Shown piece by piece: positions 1-5,549 of a stretch of DNA of 5,633 nt. Origin of the DNA: an uncultured Lachnospiraceae bacterium (lineage in GTDB: Bacteria > Bacillota > Clostridia > Lachnospirales > Lachnospiraceae); the NCBI GenBank assembly GCA_910584915.1, contig CAJUDM010000029.1, forward strand, positions 48,155 to 53,787, given 5' to 3'. The position numbers and the translations under genes were made by a program. The notes beneath the pieces are model-generated. The model was not told where the DNA came from. It did no database searches and saw only the letters and a list, made by a program, of their open reading frames with translations. Each line of letters starts with the position of its first letter. Within the stretch, counting starts at the first letter, position 1.

Positions 1-132
1 GGGCGACAGCCCGTGAGCGAGGAAAACCGCAGGTTTTTCGAGCCTGCACTGCGGATGAACTGCCGGCATGGATCCGGGCAATACCTGTGACTTAAAAATT
101 ATCAGAAAAGATGTAAAGAAATGAGGATGATC
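1..132. other. 5' flank of lexA, no confident gene
   Basis: No gene is assigned here. On the plus strand one frame is open from the window edge to a TGA at 88-90 and another to a TAA at 93-95. Either could be the tail of a gene that begins outside the window, but neither tail resembles a family I know. Several short inverted repeats are visible: GGGC/GCCC at 1-4 and 9-12 with loop GACA, CCGCAG/CTGCGG at 27-32 and 49-54, and GCAGG/CCTGC at 29-33 and 43-47. None is followed by a T-run, so they do not look like terminators. I see no convincing sigma-A promoter and no GAAC-N4-GTTC LexA box. Confidence 0.4.
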
Positions 133-747
133 ATGGCAAAAGGAAAACTCACTGCAAAGCAGGAAGAAATTTTAGAATATATGAAAGCAGAAATCCTGGC
201 AAAGGGCTACCCGCCTACTGTGCGGGAGATCTGCCAGGCGGTACATTTAAAATCCACATCTTCAGTCCACGCCCATCTGGCAACTCTTGAAAAACTCGGG
301 CTGATCGAGCGTGATCCGACCAAGCCCCGCGCTATTGAGATCTGTGATGACAGTTTCCAGATGGTGAGAAAGGAAATGGTTTCCCTTCCGGTTGTCGGGA
401 CCGTAGCTGCCGGTCAGCCCATTCTCGCCCAGCAGAACATCGACAGCTATTTCCCCATTCCCGCCGAGTATGTTCCTGGTGGAGAATCCTTTGTTTTAAA
501 AGTTAAGGGAGATTCCATGATCAATGCCGGTATCTTTGACGGCGATCAGATTTTTGTGAAGTGCTGTAATTCCGCATCCAACGGTGATATCGTAGTGGCG
601 TTGGTTGATGATTCTGCCACAGTCAAGACTTTTTATAAAGAAAATGATCATATCCGTTTGCAGCCGGAAAACGACTCCCTTGAACCAATTATTGTCAGTA
701 ACTGTACTATTCTGGGAAAAGTATTCGGTGTCTTCCGGATATTATAA
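133..747 (+). CDS. lexA: LexA, SOS-response transcriptional repressor and self-cleaving protease
   Basis: LexA represses SOS genes by binding operator DNA as a dimer, and cleaves itself when RecA filaments form on single-stranded DNA. The 204-residue protein has the normal family length. An N-terminal winged helix-turn-helix lies at about residues 5-65, including PPTVREICQAV at 27-37. The Ala-Gly cleavage bond sits in VGTVAAGQP at residues 93-94. The C-terminal S24-type protease domain carries the catalytic Ser128 in KGDSM and Lys165 in SATVKTF. I chose the ATG at 133 because GAGG (123-126) lies six bases before it and the product begins MAKGKLTAKQ as expected. In-frame ATGs at 121 and 127 would add four or two residues but have poorer ribosome-binding sites. 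The gene is monocistronic here and converges on rsfS. LexA usually represses itself, but no SOS box is visible in the upstream bases available. Confidence 0.96.
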   Translation: MAKGKLTAKQEEILEYMKAEILAKGYPPTVREICQAVHLKSTSSVHAHLATLEKLGLIERDPTKPRAIEICDDSFQMVRKEMVSLPVVGTVAAGQPILAQQNIDSYFPIPAEYVPGGESFVLKVKGDSMINAGIFDGDQIFVKCCNSASNGDIVVALVDDSATVKTFYKENDHIRLQPENDSLEPIIVSNCTILGKVFGVFRIL

Positions 748-785
748 TGAACAAAGAAGTCCGATGAGATTTCCTATGAAATGAA

Positions 786-812
786 GCAGCGGGCTTATCA
801 AAGCCCGCCTGC
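786..812. terminator. Bidirectional hairpin terminator between lexA and rsfS
   Basis: The eight-base arms GCGGGCTT (789-796) and AAGCCCGC (801-808) enclose an ATCA loop. They are extended by GCA (786-788) with TGC (810-812) around one bulged C. The flanks are T-rich on the plus side (CTATTTCC) and moderately T-rich on the minus side (TTCATTTCAT), without a pure T-run. The hairpin lies 38 bases past the lexA stop. It overlaps the rsfS 3' end, with the rsfS TGA complement (798-800) in the loop. The position between converging genes and the stem strength support a shared terminator. Efficiency on each strand is not known. Confidence 0.75.
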
Positions 813-1145
813 ATCTATTTCCTTTCCGTCACGCCAGATCCTCTCCAGATCGTAAAACAGCCTGTTTTCCGCATCAAAGATATGCACGATGATATCACCG
901 TAATCCATTAATATCCAATTTGCGCTCTTATACCCTTCGGTCTGTTTCATCACAACGCCGGCCCTCCCAAGCGTCTCATCCACATTATCACACAACGCCT
1001 GTATCTGGCTTCGATTCTTACCGTTAGCTATGATAAAATAGTCTGCGATCGTGGAGATATCGCTGATATCTATTACTTTTATGTCTTCCGCCTTCTTGTC
1101 TTCCAGCGCTCTTATCGCTAGTTTTGCCATCTCTTTTGCTTCCAT
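798..1145 (-). CDS. rsfS: RsfS/RsfA, ribosome silencing factor
   Basis: RsfS (YbeB/Iojap family) binds ribosomal protein L14 on the free 50S subunit and blocks joining with 30S, lowering translation in starvation. The 115-residue product has the family length and its conserved blocks: VIDISDISTIADYFIIANGK at about 24-43, the following SQIQALCDNVDE, and GYKSANWILMDYGDIIVHIF at 71-90, followed by YDLERIW. The start is supported by GGGAG five to six bases before the ATG. It is the last gene of the minus-strand cluster, 62 bases after yqeK, and ends inside the convergent terminator. The order nadD-yqeK-rsfS is a known Firmicute arrangement. The plant Iojap name is historical and should not be read as a chloroplast function. 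Confidence 0.95.
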   Translation of the reverse strand: MEAKEMAKLAIRALEDKKAEDIKVIDISDISTIADYFIIANGKNRSQIQALCDNVDETLGRAGVVMKQTEGYKSANWILMDYGDIIVHIFDAENRLFYDLERIWRDGKEIDAGGL

Positions 1146-1207
1146 AGGTTCTCCCTTCTCTTTTATCTGTAAATAACCTGAAAACCGCTTCCGTATGACC
1201 GGCCCGG

Positions 1208-1792
1208 TTAATTCCCTTCCAGATACTTTCTGTAATGATCATATGTTCTCTGTGTCATCGGATCGATCTCATTCCCTGTTCCCCTCAGATATCGAAGCGT
1301 ATCTTTCAGAATCTCCACCAGAACCTTATCCAGATCCTGAAATGCCAACCGCCGCAGTTCCGGAAGCCTTCCGGAATGATTTCTGCCCGGTTCGATATAA
1401 TCCGCAATAAACACGATCTTCTCCAACGTACTCATCCCCGGCCTCCCGGTCGTGTGATACCGGACCGCATTTAAGATATCCTCATCCCGCACACCGTACT
1501 TATGCTCCGCCAGATAAGCTCCTGCCTTCGCATGAAGCAAAAACGGATTTTTTGCTTCCGTCAGATTTATCTCGATAGATTGCTTTTTACAAAGACTGAC
1601 TTTCTTGTCATTGCTCAGGCATTTCGCGCAGTCATGCAAAAGTCCTGCAATCTCAGCCCGCTCTGTATCGATATCATAGCACATCGCAAGGCACGCCGCC
1701 GTATAAGTGACGCCCAACGTATGTTCAAAACGCTTTTTGTCCTGCGCCTTTTTTACCTGTGCTCTTAGCTTTGCAATATCCTCTCTTCCCAT
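1208..1792 (-). CDS. yqeK: YqeK, HD-domain symmetrical Ap4A hydrolase
   Basis: The YqeK family hydrolyses diadenosine tetraphosphate symmetrically to two ADP in Firmicutes, which lack the ApaH type. The 194-residue protein shows the metal-binding HD pattern: His24 in RFEHTLGV, His53-Asp54 in GLLHDCAK, His87 in LLHAKAG, His113 in RYHTTGRPGM and Asp131 in FIADYIEPGR. The last block is typical of YqeK rather than of general HD phosphohydrolases. The ATG lies six bases after the nadD stop with TAAGG just upstream, so the two genes are probably co-translated. In many Firmicutes the gene has the same neighbours, NadD and RsfS. The enzyme assignment is family knowledge, and the metal-ligand residues are seen directly. 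No truncation or missing motif is apparent. Confidence 0.94.
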   Translation of the reverse strand: MGREDIAKLRAQVKKAQDKKRFEHTLGVTYTAACLAMCYDIDTERAEIAGLLHDCAKCLSNDKKVSLCKKQSIEINLTEAKNPFLLHAKAGAYLAEHKYGVRDEDILNAVRYHTTGRPGMSTLEKIVFIADYIEPGRNHSGRLPELRRLAFQDLDKVLVEILKDTLRYLRGTGNEIDPMTQRTYDHYRKYLEGN

Positions 1793-1798
1793 ACAGCC

Positions 1799-2422
1799 TT
1801 ACTGCTCCTGCGTATCTTTTTTCTCATAGAGATGGTTTCTGATAATATATTCCCGCACCTTTTCCGGCAGCATATAGCGTATGGAACGTCCCTCAGCTAT
1901 TTTCTCCCGTATCATGGATGATGAGATATCCACATGTCTGACATGGAGCAGTCTGATATCGGCATTGTATTTTTCCTTTAATTCTGCTGTCTTTTCCTCC
2001 ATATCCCCGTACTTTTTACTGCCCCGCACCGCAGCCAGAATCTTTGCATTCTGAAAGACAGTCTCATGGTCCTTCCACTCTTCCATCGTAAAAAGATTGT
2101 CTGCACCTACGATCAGATAATACTCATTGTCGGGATAACGCTCTTTGAGTTCCCTGAGCGTATCACAGGTATAGGAATTTCCCTCCCTGTCTGTCTCAAT
2201 AGTGGAAAGGGCAAAATTCGGATTATCCTCAATTGCGAGCCCCGTCATACGGATCCTGTCCTTTGCCGGAAGAATATCCGACGCATCCTTTAAATAGGAA
2301 CAGCCCGTCGGCACAAACAGGACTTCATCTAATCCCGCCTCCTCCTGTGCGATCTCCGCAATGATCAGATGCGCCATATGCACAGGATTGAATGTGCCGC
2401 CGAGAATACCTACTTTTTTCAT
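1799..2422 (-). CDS. nadD: NadD, nicotinate-nucleotide adenylyltransferase
   Basis: NadD transfers AMP from ATP to nicotinate mononucleotide to give NaAD, the penultimate step of NAD synthesis in the cytoplasm. The 207-residue protein has the nucleotidyltransferase fold signatures. GGTFNPVHMAHL at 8-19 holds the HxxH-type catalytic histidines (His15, His18). VGADNLFTMEEW lies at 105-116, and ISSSMIR at 166-172 matches the C-terminal ISSTxIR ATP-binding motif. The start is firm: MKKVGILGGTFNP is canonical, and a tandem Shine-Dalgarno stretch (2429-2440 on the plus strand) precedes the ATG by six bases. A 175-base gap separates it from yhbY, larger than other gaps after obgE, so it may also have its own promoter, although I could not identify one. 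yqeK follows directly. Confidence 0.97.
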   Translation of the reverse strand: MKKVGILGGTFNPVHMAHLIIAEIAQEEAGLDEVLFVPTGCSYLKDASDILPAKDRIRMTGLAIEDNPNFALSTIETDREGNSYTCDTLRELKERYPDNEYYLIVGADNLFTMEEWKDHETVFQNAKILAAVRGSKKYGDMEEKTAELKEKYNADIRLLHVRHVDISSSMIREKIAEGRSIRYMLPEKVREYIIRNHLYEKKDTQEQ

Positions 2423-2597
2423 AATGATACCTCCCTCCTTCTCATAACCGTTTTTACTCCCGCGGGCAATGAGTCAAGTGCCGTACTGAATGCCAGCCGA
2501 GGGCGGCGTGACATATTGACAAATGCCGCGACAACAAGTACTCCACAGCCTGCTGTATTTTCAAGCTAAGATGTCACACAACTCGCTGTCTGTTATT
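2423..2597 (-). other. Intergenic gap between yhbY and nadD
   Basis: This 175-base stretch holds no gene I can support. On the minus strand one frame stays open for 48 codons from after a TAG at 2566-2568 to a TGA at 2419-2421. The TGA overlaps the nadD ATG, and the stretch includes an ATG at 2512-2514. That ATG has no Shine-Dalgarno site. Short structures are GCCG/CGGC (2496-2499 and 2504-2507), the palindrome CCCGCGGG (2459-2466), and ACAG/CTGT around 2545-2556. None has a T-run, so there is no evident intrinsic terminator after yhbY and transcription could run on into nadD. No good -35/-10 pair was found. Confidence 0.4.
2429..2440 (-). promoter_or_regulatory. Tandem Shine-Dalgarno site of nadD
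   Basis: Read on the minus strand the sequence is AAGGAGGGAGGT, six bases before the nadD ATG. It contains two overlapping anti-SD matches: GGAGGT at good spacing and AAGGAGG further upstream. This fixes the nadD start and predicts strong initiation. Confidence 0.8.
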
Positions 2598-2888
2598 TCA
2601 CTTTGGCAGTTCGATCTTTTTATGATCTTTGTTTTCCTTATATAAAACAATCTTCTTTCCGATGACCTGTACAACCTCGGAATGTGTGCGCTCCGCCAGC
2701 ATCTCCGCAACCTCCCGCGGATCATCCATACAGTTCTTCAGCACACTGATTTTGATCAGTTCTTTTTTGTGAAACCCCTCCAGGATCGATTCCGTATATT
2801 CCGGCGTCAGGGATGCTTTTCCGAGCTGAAAACTCGGTTCCAATGTCATTGCAAGCCCTTTTAAATAAGCTCTTTGTTTACTTGTCAT
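2598..2888 (-). CDS. yhbY: YhbY-family (CRM domain) RNA-binding protein
   Basis: YhbY is a small CRM-domain protein associated with pre-50S particles and thought to aid large-subunit assembly. From the chosen start the product is 96 residues, matching the usual 95-105. Visible family blocks are MTSKQRAYLKGLA at 1-13, LGKASLTPEY at 22-31, ELIKISVLKN at 43-52 and VQVIGKKIVLYK at 73-84 (the CRM RNA-binding strand), with the typical ending KIELPK. I chose the ATG at 2886-2888 because GGAG lies nine bases upstream and family members begin with this TSKQR motif. An in-frame ATG at 2901-2903 would add five residues and cannot be excluded. It follows obgE by 87 bases, in keeping with the frequent obg-yhbY pairing. 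Confidence 0.93.
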   Translation of the reverse strand: MTSKQRAYLKGLAMTLEPSFQLGKASLTPEYTESILEGFHKKELIKISVLKNCMDDPREVAEMLAERTHSEVVQVIGKKIVLYKENKDHKKIELPK

Positions 2889-2975
2889 ATTTTTATTCTC
2901 CATAAAATCTTCACAATACCTCTGTTCATCGGGAGGCGGCGAGGATGGCACTCCCCATAGCCCGCTGCAGAGAGT

Positions 2976-4262
2976 TCACTCAGGGTAATAATCAAAGGAA
3001 AGCCCATACAGTCTGACAGTATCCCCCTCCTTGATTCCCAGTTCCTTCAATTCCTCCAAAATACCGTTTTCCCGCAAAAATCTCTGGAAAAAGGCAAAGC
3101 CCTTTTCCGATTCCAGATTGGTGTATCCCAACATTTTCTCAATCCTTGGGCCTTCCACAACATACTCATCTTTCTCCGCATCGTAAGTGACGGTATGAGG
3201 CTCATCCCTCTGACGAAGCACTGCCTCAGGATCGTATTCCTGTTCGAAAATAACAGGTTTCTCCTTTATGTCAGCAAGACGGTTTTTCACCGCGTAGAGC
3301 AGCTCTTTTACGCCATCCCCGGTCACCGCGGAGATCGCATAGACCGGAATACCCTTCGGCTCGAACTCAGCCCTGATCTTTTCCACCGGATCCTCCCCGT
3401 CAAAAATACAGTCTATCTTATTGGCGGCAATGATCTGAGGACGCCCGGCGATATCCGCCTGATAATTCTCCAGTTCCCTGTTGATCACATAGATATCTTC
3501 TATGGGATCCCTGCCTTCCGTGGATGCCGCATCCACAATATGGATCAGCATTTTTGTCCGCTCGATATGGCGCAAAAACTCATGTCCCAGCCCTATCCCT
3601 TCGGACGCCCCTTCGATCAGTCCCGGGATATCCGCGATCACGAAACCGTCCCCATCCAGATCCACGACGCCCAGATTAGGATTTAACGTCGTAAAATGAT
3701 AGTTTGCTATCTTTGGTTTTGCGTTCGTCACTCTTGAGAGAAATGTGGATTTTCCCACATTTGGAAATCCCACAAGCCCCACATCGGCGATCACCTTAAG
3801 TTCCAGCAAAAGTTCCAGCTCCTTTGACGGCTGCCCCGGCTGGGCATATTTCGGCGCCTGCATTGTGGACGTCGCGTAGTGCTGATTTCCGTTGCCTCCC
3901 CTGCCTCCCGTGAGCAGCGTAAAGCGGGTATTATCGCCGGACATATCCGTGATCACCTTTCCGCTCACAGCCTCTTTGATAACGGTTCCGGCAGGCACTT
4001 TGATAATGATATCCTTCCCGTTCTTTCCATGGCAGTTCTTCTTACCGCCCTCTTCGCCGTTTTCAGCGCAGTATTTCCGAATATGCCGAAAATCTGTCAG
4101 CGTATTCAATCCGTCATCCACAACGAATACTACACTGCCTCCGTTTCCGCCATCCCCGCCATCCGGTCCGCCGTTTGGCACATATTTCTCACGCCGGAAG
4201 GAGACATGTCCGTCTCCGCCCCTGCCGCTTTTCACAAAAATTTTTGCTCTGTCTGCAAACAT
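2976..4262 (-). CDS. obgE: ObgE/CgtA, Obg-family GTPase
   Basis: Obg is an essential GTPase that binds the 50S subunit late in assembly and links growth to (p)ppGpp. The 428-residue protein has all three domains. The N-terminal glycine-rich Obg fold spans about 1-158, with runs such as PNGGPDGGDGGNGGSV. The G domain spans about 159-335, with G1 GFPNVGKST (165-173), G2 around TTLNP (191-195), G3 DIPG (211-214), G4 NKID (281-284) and G5 SA (311-312). The C-terminal OCT domain, typical of Gram-positive Obg, lies at about 345-428. The start is supported by AGGA seven bases before the ATG and by the expected MFADRAKIFVKSG. It is separated from rpmA by 173 bases that include an intrinsic terminator, so its expression is probably partly independent of the ribosomal protein operon. 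Confidence 0.98.
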   Translation of the reverse strand: MFADRAKIFVKSGRGGDGHVSFRREKYVPNGGPDGGDGGNGGSVVFVVDDGLNTLTDFRHIRKYCAENGEEGGKKNCHGKNGKDIIIKVPAGTVIKEAVSGKVITDMSGDNTRFTLLTGGRGGNGNQHYATSTMQAPKYAQPGQPSKELELLLELKVIADVGLVGFPNVGKSTFLSRVTNAKPKIANYHFTTLNPNLGVVDLDGDGFVIADIPGLIEGASEGIGLGHEFLRHIERTKMLIHIVDAASTEGRDPIEDIYVINRELENYQADIAGRPQIIAANKIDCIFDGEDPVEKIRAEFEPKGIPVYAISAVTGDGVKELLYAVKNRLADIKEKPVIFEQEYDPEAVLRQRDEPHTVTYDAEKDEYVVEGPRIEKMLGYTNLESEKGFAFFQRFLRENGILEELKELGIKEGDTVRLYGLSFDYYPE

Positions 4263-4291
4263 ATATTTTCCTGCCTGTTAACTCCTGTATT

Positions 4292-4316
4292 GCGTTCAGG
4301 AAAGTATTCCGGACGC
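4292..4316. repeat. Imperfect inverted repeat in the obgE 5' leader
   Basis: Arms of about ten bases (GCGTTCAGGAA and TTCCGGACGC) enclose AGTA, with one bulged base and one G.T pair when read on the plus strand. In the minus-strand RNA the fold is a little weaker. It lies just after the T-run of the rpmA terminator and about 20 bases before the obgE ribosome-binding site. There is no T-run after it on the minus strand, so it is not a second terminator. It could be an RNA stem in the obgE leader or a protein site; neither is shown. Confidence 0.4.
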
Positions 4317-4358
4317 AAAAATAAAAGAAAAAGGACTCCAAACAGCCGTTTGAAGCCC
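4317..4358 (-). terminator. Intrinsic terminator after rpmA
   Basis: In the minus-strand RNA an 11-base-pair stem (arms 4348-4358 and 4333-4343, with two G.U pairs) encloses the loop GGCU. It is followed at once by the tract UUUUUCUUUUAUUUUU (4332 down to 4317). This is a textbook Rho-independent terminator 77 bases past the rpmA stop. It should end most rplU-prp-rpmA transcripts and leave obgE to read-through or its own promoter. Confidence 0.9.
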
Positions 4359-4435
4359 CTATTATCTGACTTACCTGCAGGGCTCAATCGGGTATACCCA
4401 CATATCCATTTAAGCCGCATCTGCATTACGAGATT

Positions 4436-4729
4436 TTAATCATCGCTTCTCTCTACCGGATAAACGGAAGCCTGCTTTCTGTCTCTTCCTTTTCTCTCGA
4501 ATCTCAGAACGCCGTCTACCAGTGCAAATAATGTATCATCTCCGCCGATCCCAACGTTGTTGCCGGGATGGATCTTCGTTCCACGCTGTCTGTATAAAAT
4601 ATTACCTGCTTTTACAAACTGTCCGTCCGCTCTCTTTGCGCCAAGCCTCTTGGATTCAGAATCTCTGCCGTTCTTTGTGGAACCGACACCCTTCTTGTGC
4701 GCAAAAAACTGAAGGTTCAATTTCATCAT
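4436..4729 (-). CDS. rpmA: 50S ribosomal protein L27 with Prp-cleaved N-terminal extension
   Basis: L27 sits at the peptidyl-transferase centre of the 50S subunit, its N-terminal tail reaching toward tRNA. The 97-residue precursor starts MMKLNLQFFAHKKGVGSTKN and continues through the conserved RLGAKRADGQFV, ILYRQRGTKIHPG and GGDDTLFALVDG blocks. LNLQFF followed by A is the Firmicute Prp cleavage motif, and cutting between Phe9 and Ala10 would expose AHKKG as the mature end. The first ATG of an ATG-ATG pair (4727-4729) is chosen because GGAGG lies nine bases upstream, inside the last codons of prp. The spacing to the prp stop is four bases, so the genes are likely coupled. A terminator follows the gene. 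Confidence 0.98.
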   Translation of the reverse strand: MMKLNLQFFAHKKGVGSTKNGRDSESKRLGAKRADGQFVKAGNILYRQRGTKIHPGNNVGIGGDDTLFALVDGVLRFERKGRDRKQASVYPVERSDD

Positions 4730-4733
4730 GGTC

Positions 4734-5063
4734 TTACACCTCCTCAAATTTTACTTTACAATACTTTTTCCCGTACTGCTTTTCAATACTCACACAGCCC
4801 AGAGCCAGGGAATCCAACAGTACCTCTGCCCTCTCGTCCAGCCCTCCCGGAAAACTGCAGGCTATCCGCCCACTCTCTTCGTCTTCCTCCGGCCTGATCG
4901 GCAGCCCGCATAACTCTTCCAGAGAATTCAATGTATTGATGACAAGGACAGACAACGCGGCGCAGACGATATCCTCCCCGCTCTCCGCATATTCAGCATG
5001 TCCTCTGCATTCAAGTTCTCTGTATTCTCCCTGCCCGGTTTTGCGAAAAATCACTGTCGTCAT
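4734..5063 (-). CDS. prp: Prp (YsxB), cysteine protease that processes ribosomal protein L27
   Basis: Prp removes the N-terminal extension of L27, a step essential in staphylococci and present in Firmicutes whose L27 carries the extension. The 109-residue product matches the family length. The catalytic pair is in the expected spacing, with His22 in RGHAEYAESG and Cys34 in EDIVCAALSVL, the numbering known for S. aureus Prp. The rest of the fold fits, with NTLNSLEEL after the cysteine and the KKYCKVKFEEV tail. It lies between rplU (six bases) and rpmA (four bases), which encodes its substrate. No Shine-Dalgarno site is visible before the ATG, where the upstream bases are the end of rplU and CGTTTT, so it is probably translated by coupling to rplU and made in smaller amounts. 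Its own last codons supply the rpmA ribosome-binding site. Confidence 0.96.
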   Translation of the reverse strand: MTTVIFRKTGQGEYRELECRGHAEYAESGEDIVCAALSVLVINTLNSLEELCGLPIRPEEDEESGRIACSFPGGLDERAEVLLDSLALGCVSIEKQYGKKYCKVKFEEV

Positions 5064-5069
5064 AAAACG

Positions 5070-5375
5070 TTAGCCGTTGATCTTATCAATCTTAACCTGT
5101 GTGTATGCTTGTCTGTGACCGTTTTTCTTGTGGTAGCCGGATTTTCTCTTGTACTTGTAAACAATAATCTTTTTGCCCTTGCCCTGTTTCTCAACAGTGC
5201 CGGTCACTGTCGCGCTCTTCACATCCGCGCCGACCTTCATGCCGTTATCGCTTACTGCCAGTACCTGATCAAATGTCACAGAGCTTCCTTCTTCCACATC
5301 CAGCTTTTCCACGCGGATGACGTCACCTTCGGAAACCTTGTACTGCTTTCCACCTGTTGCAATAATTGCGTACAT
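5070..5375 (-). CDS. rplU: 50S ribosomal protein L21
   Basis: L21 binds 23S rRNA in the large subunit and interacts with L20. The 101-residue protein starts with the canonical MYAIIATGGKQYKV and ends with the conserved basic segment KYKRKSGYHKKNGHRQAYTQ and KIDKING, which contains the L21 family signature. The ATG at 5373-5375 is chosen because AGGAGG lies six bases upstream and the family never carries a long N-terminal extension. An in-frame GTG at 5475-5477 would add 34 residues encoded by leader RNA and is rejected. It is the first gene of the rplU-prp-rpmA operon, driven by the promoter at 5521-5549 through a structured leader. Confidence 0.98.
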   Translation of the reverse strand: MYAIIATGGKQYKVSEGDVIRVEKLDVEEGSSVTFDQVLAVSDNGMKVGADVKSATVTGTVEKQGKGKKIIVYKYKRKSGYHKKNGHRQAYTQVKIDKING

Positions 5376-5515
5376 ACCGTACCTCCTGTTTACATTACTC
5401 GCTGGCTTCGGCGGCATATCATGCAGCTTTGTCTGAAAATCTTCCGCGGAAGATCTTCTATATGAATTCATTTTCACAGGAACAAATTCACATCAGCCTC
5501 GCCATGCGGCATACT
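5376..5515 (-). promoter_or_regulatory. Structured 5' leader of rplU, candidate L21 leader
   Basis: About 140 bases lie between the predicted transcription start (near 5513-5516) and the rplU ATG. In the RNA one stem pairs 5485-5493 with 5460-5468 (nine pairs, one G.U). A second pairs 5449-5458 with 5435-5444 (ten pairs, one G.U) around the loop CGCG, made from a 16-base palindrome. A weaker GCUG/CAGC pairing encloses bases near the ribosome-binding site. Firmicutes are known to carry an autoregulatory L21 leader (Rfam L21_leader) before rplU-ysxB-rpmA. The position fits, but I did not match the consensus. Confidence 0.6.
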
Positions 5516-5520
5516 CTGAT

Positions 5521-5549
5521 ATCATAGCATCAGCGTGAAGAACTGTCAA
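5521..5549 (-). promoter_or_regulatory. Sigma-A promoter of the rplU-prp-rpmA operon
   Basis: On the minus strand a perfect -35 TTGACA (5549 down to 5544) is followed by a 17-base spacer and a -10 TATGAT (5526 down to 5521), differing from consensus at one position. Transcription should start near 5513-5516. It is a strong housekeeping promoter, as expected for ribosomal protein genes. Confidence 0.9.

Noticed and set aside
2889..2951. Longer yhbY from an upstream GTG
   Set aside because: The extra residues are proline-rich and unlike the family, and the GTG has no properly spaced site.
3195..3686. Long plus-strand open frame opposite obgE
   Set aside because: It is antisense to the conserved G domain of obgE, has no family resemblance and no ribosome-binding site.
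3879..4439. Plus-strand open frames over the obgE 5' end and the rpmA-obgE gap
   Set aside because: They are mirror images of the glycine-rich Obg fold, which is low in stops on the opposite strand.
4730..4747. Upstream TTG start for rpmA
   Set aside because: The TTG overlaps the Shine-Dalgarno stretch of the real start, and the added residues are not part of any L27.
4998..5465. Plus-strand open frame opposite rplU
   Set aside because: It runs antisense through rplU and its leader and has no recognisable domain.
5376..5477. 34-residue N-terminal extension of L21 from an in-frame GTG
   Set aside because: It has no ribosome-binding site, the segment is structured leader RNA, and L21 proteins start at MYAII, which here has an AGGAGG site.
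5474..5512. Twelve-codon leader peptide in the rplU leader
   Set aside because: Its ATG would lie within a few bases of the predicted transcription start, there is no ribosome-binding site, and the peptide has no repeated regulatory codons.
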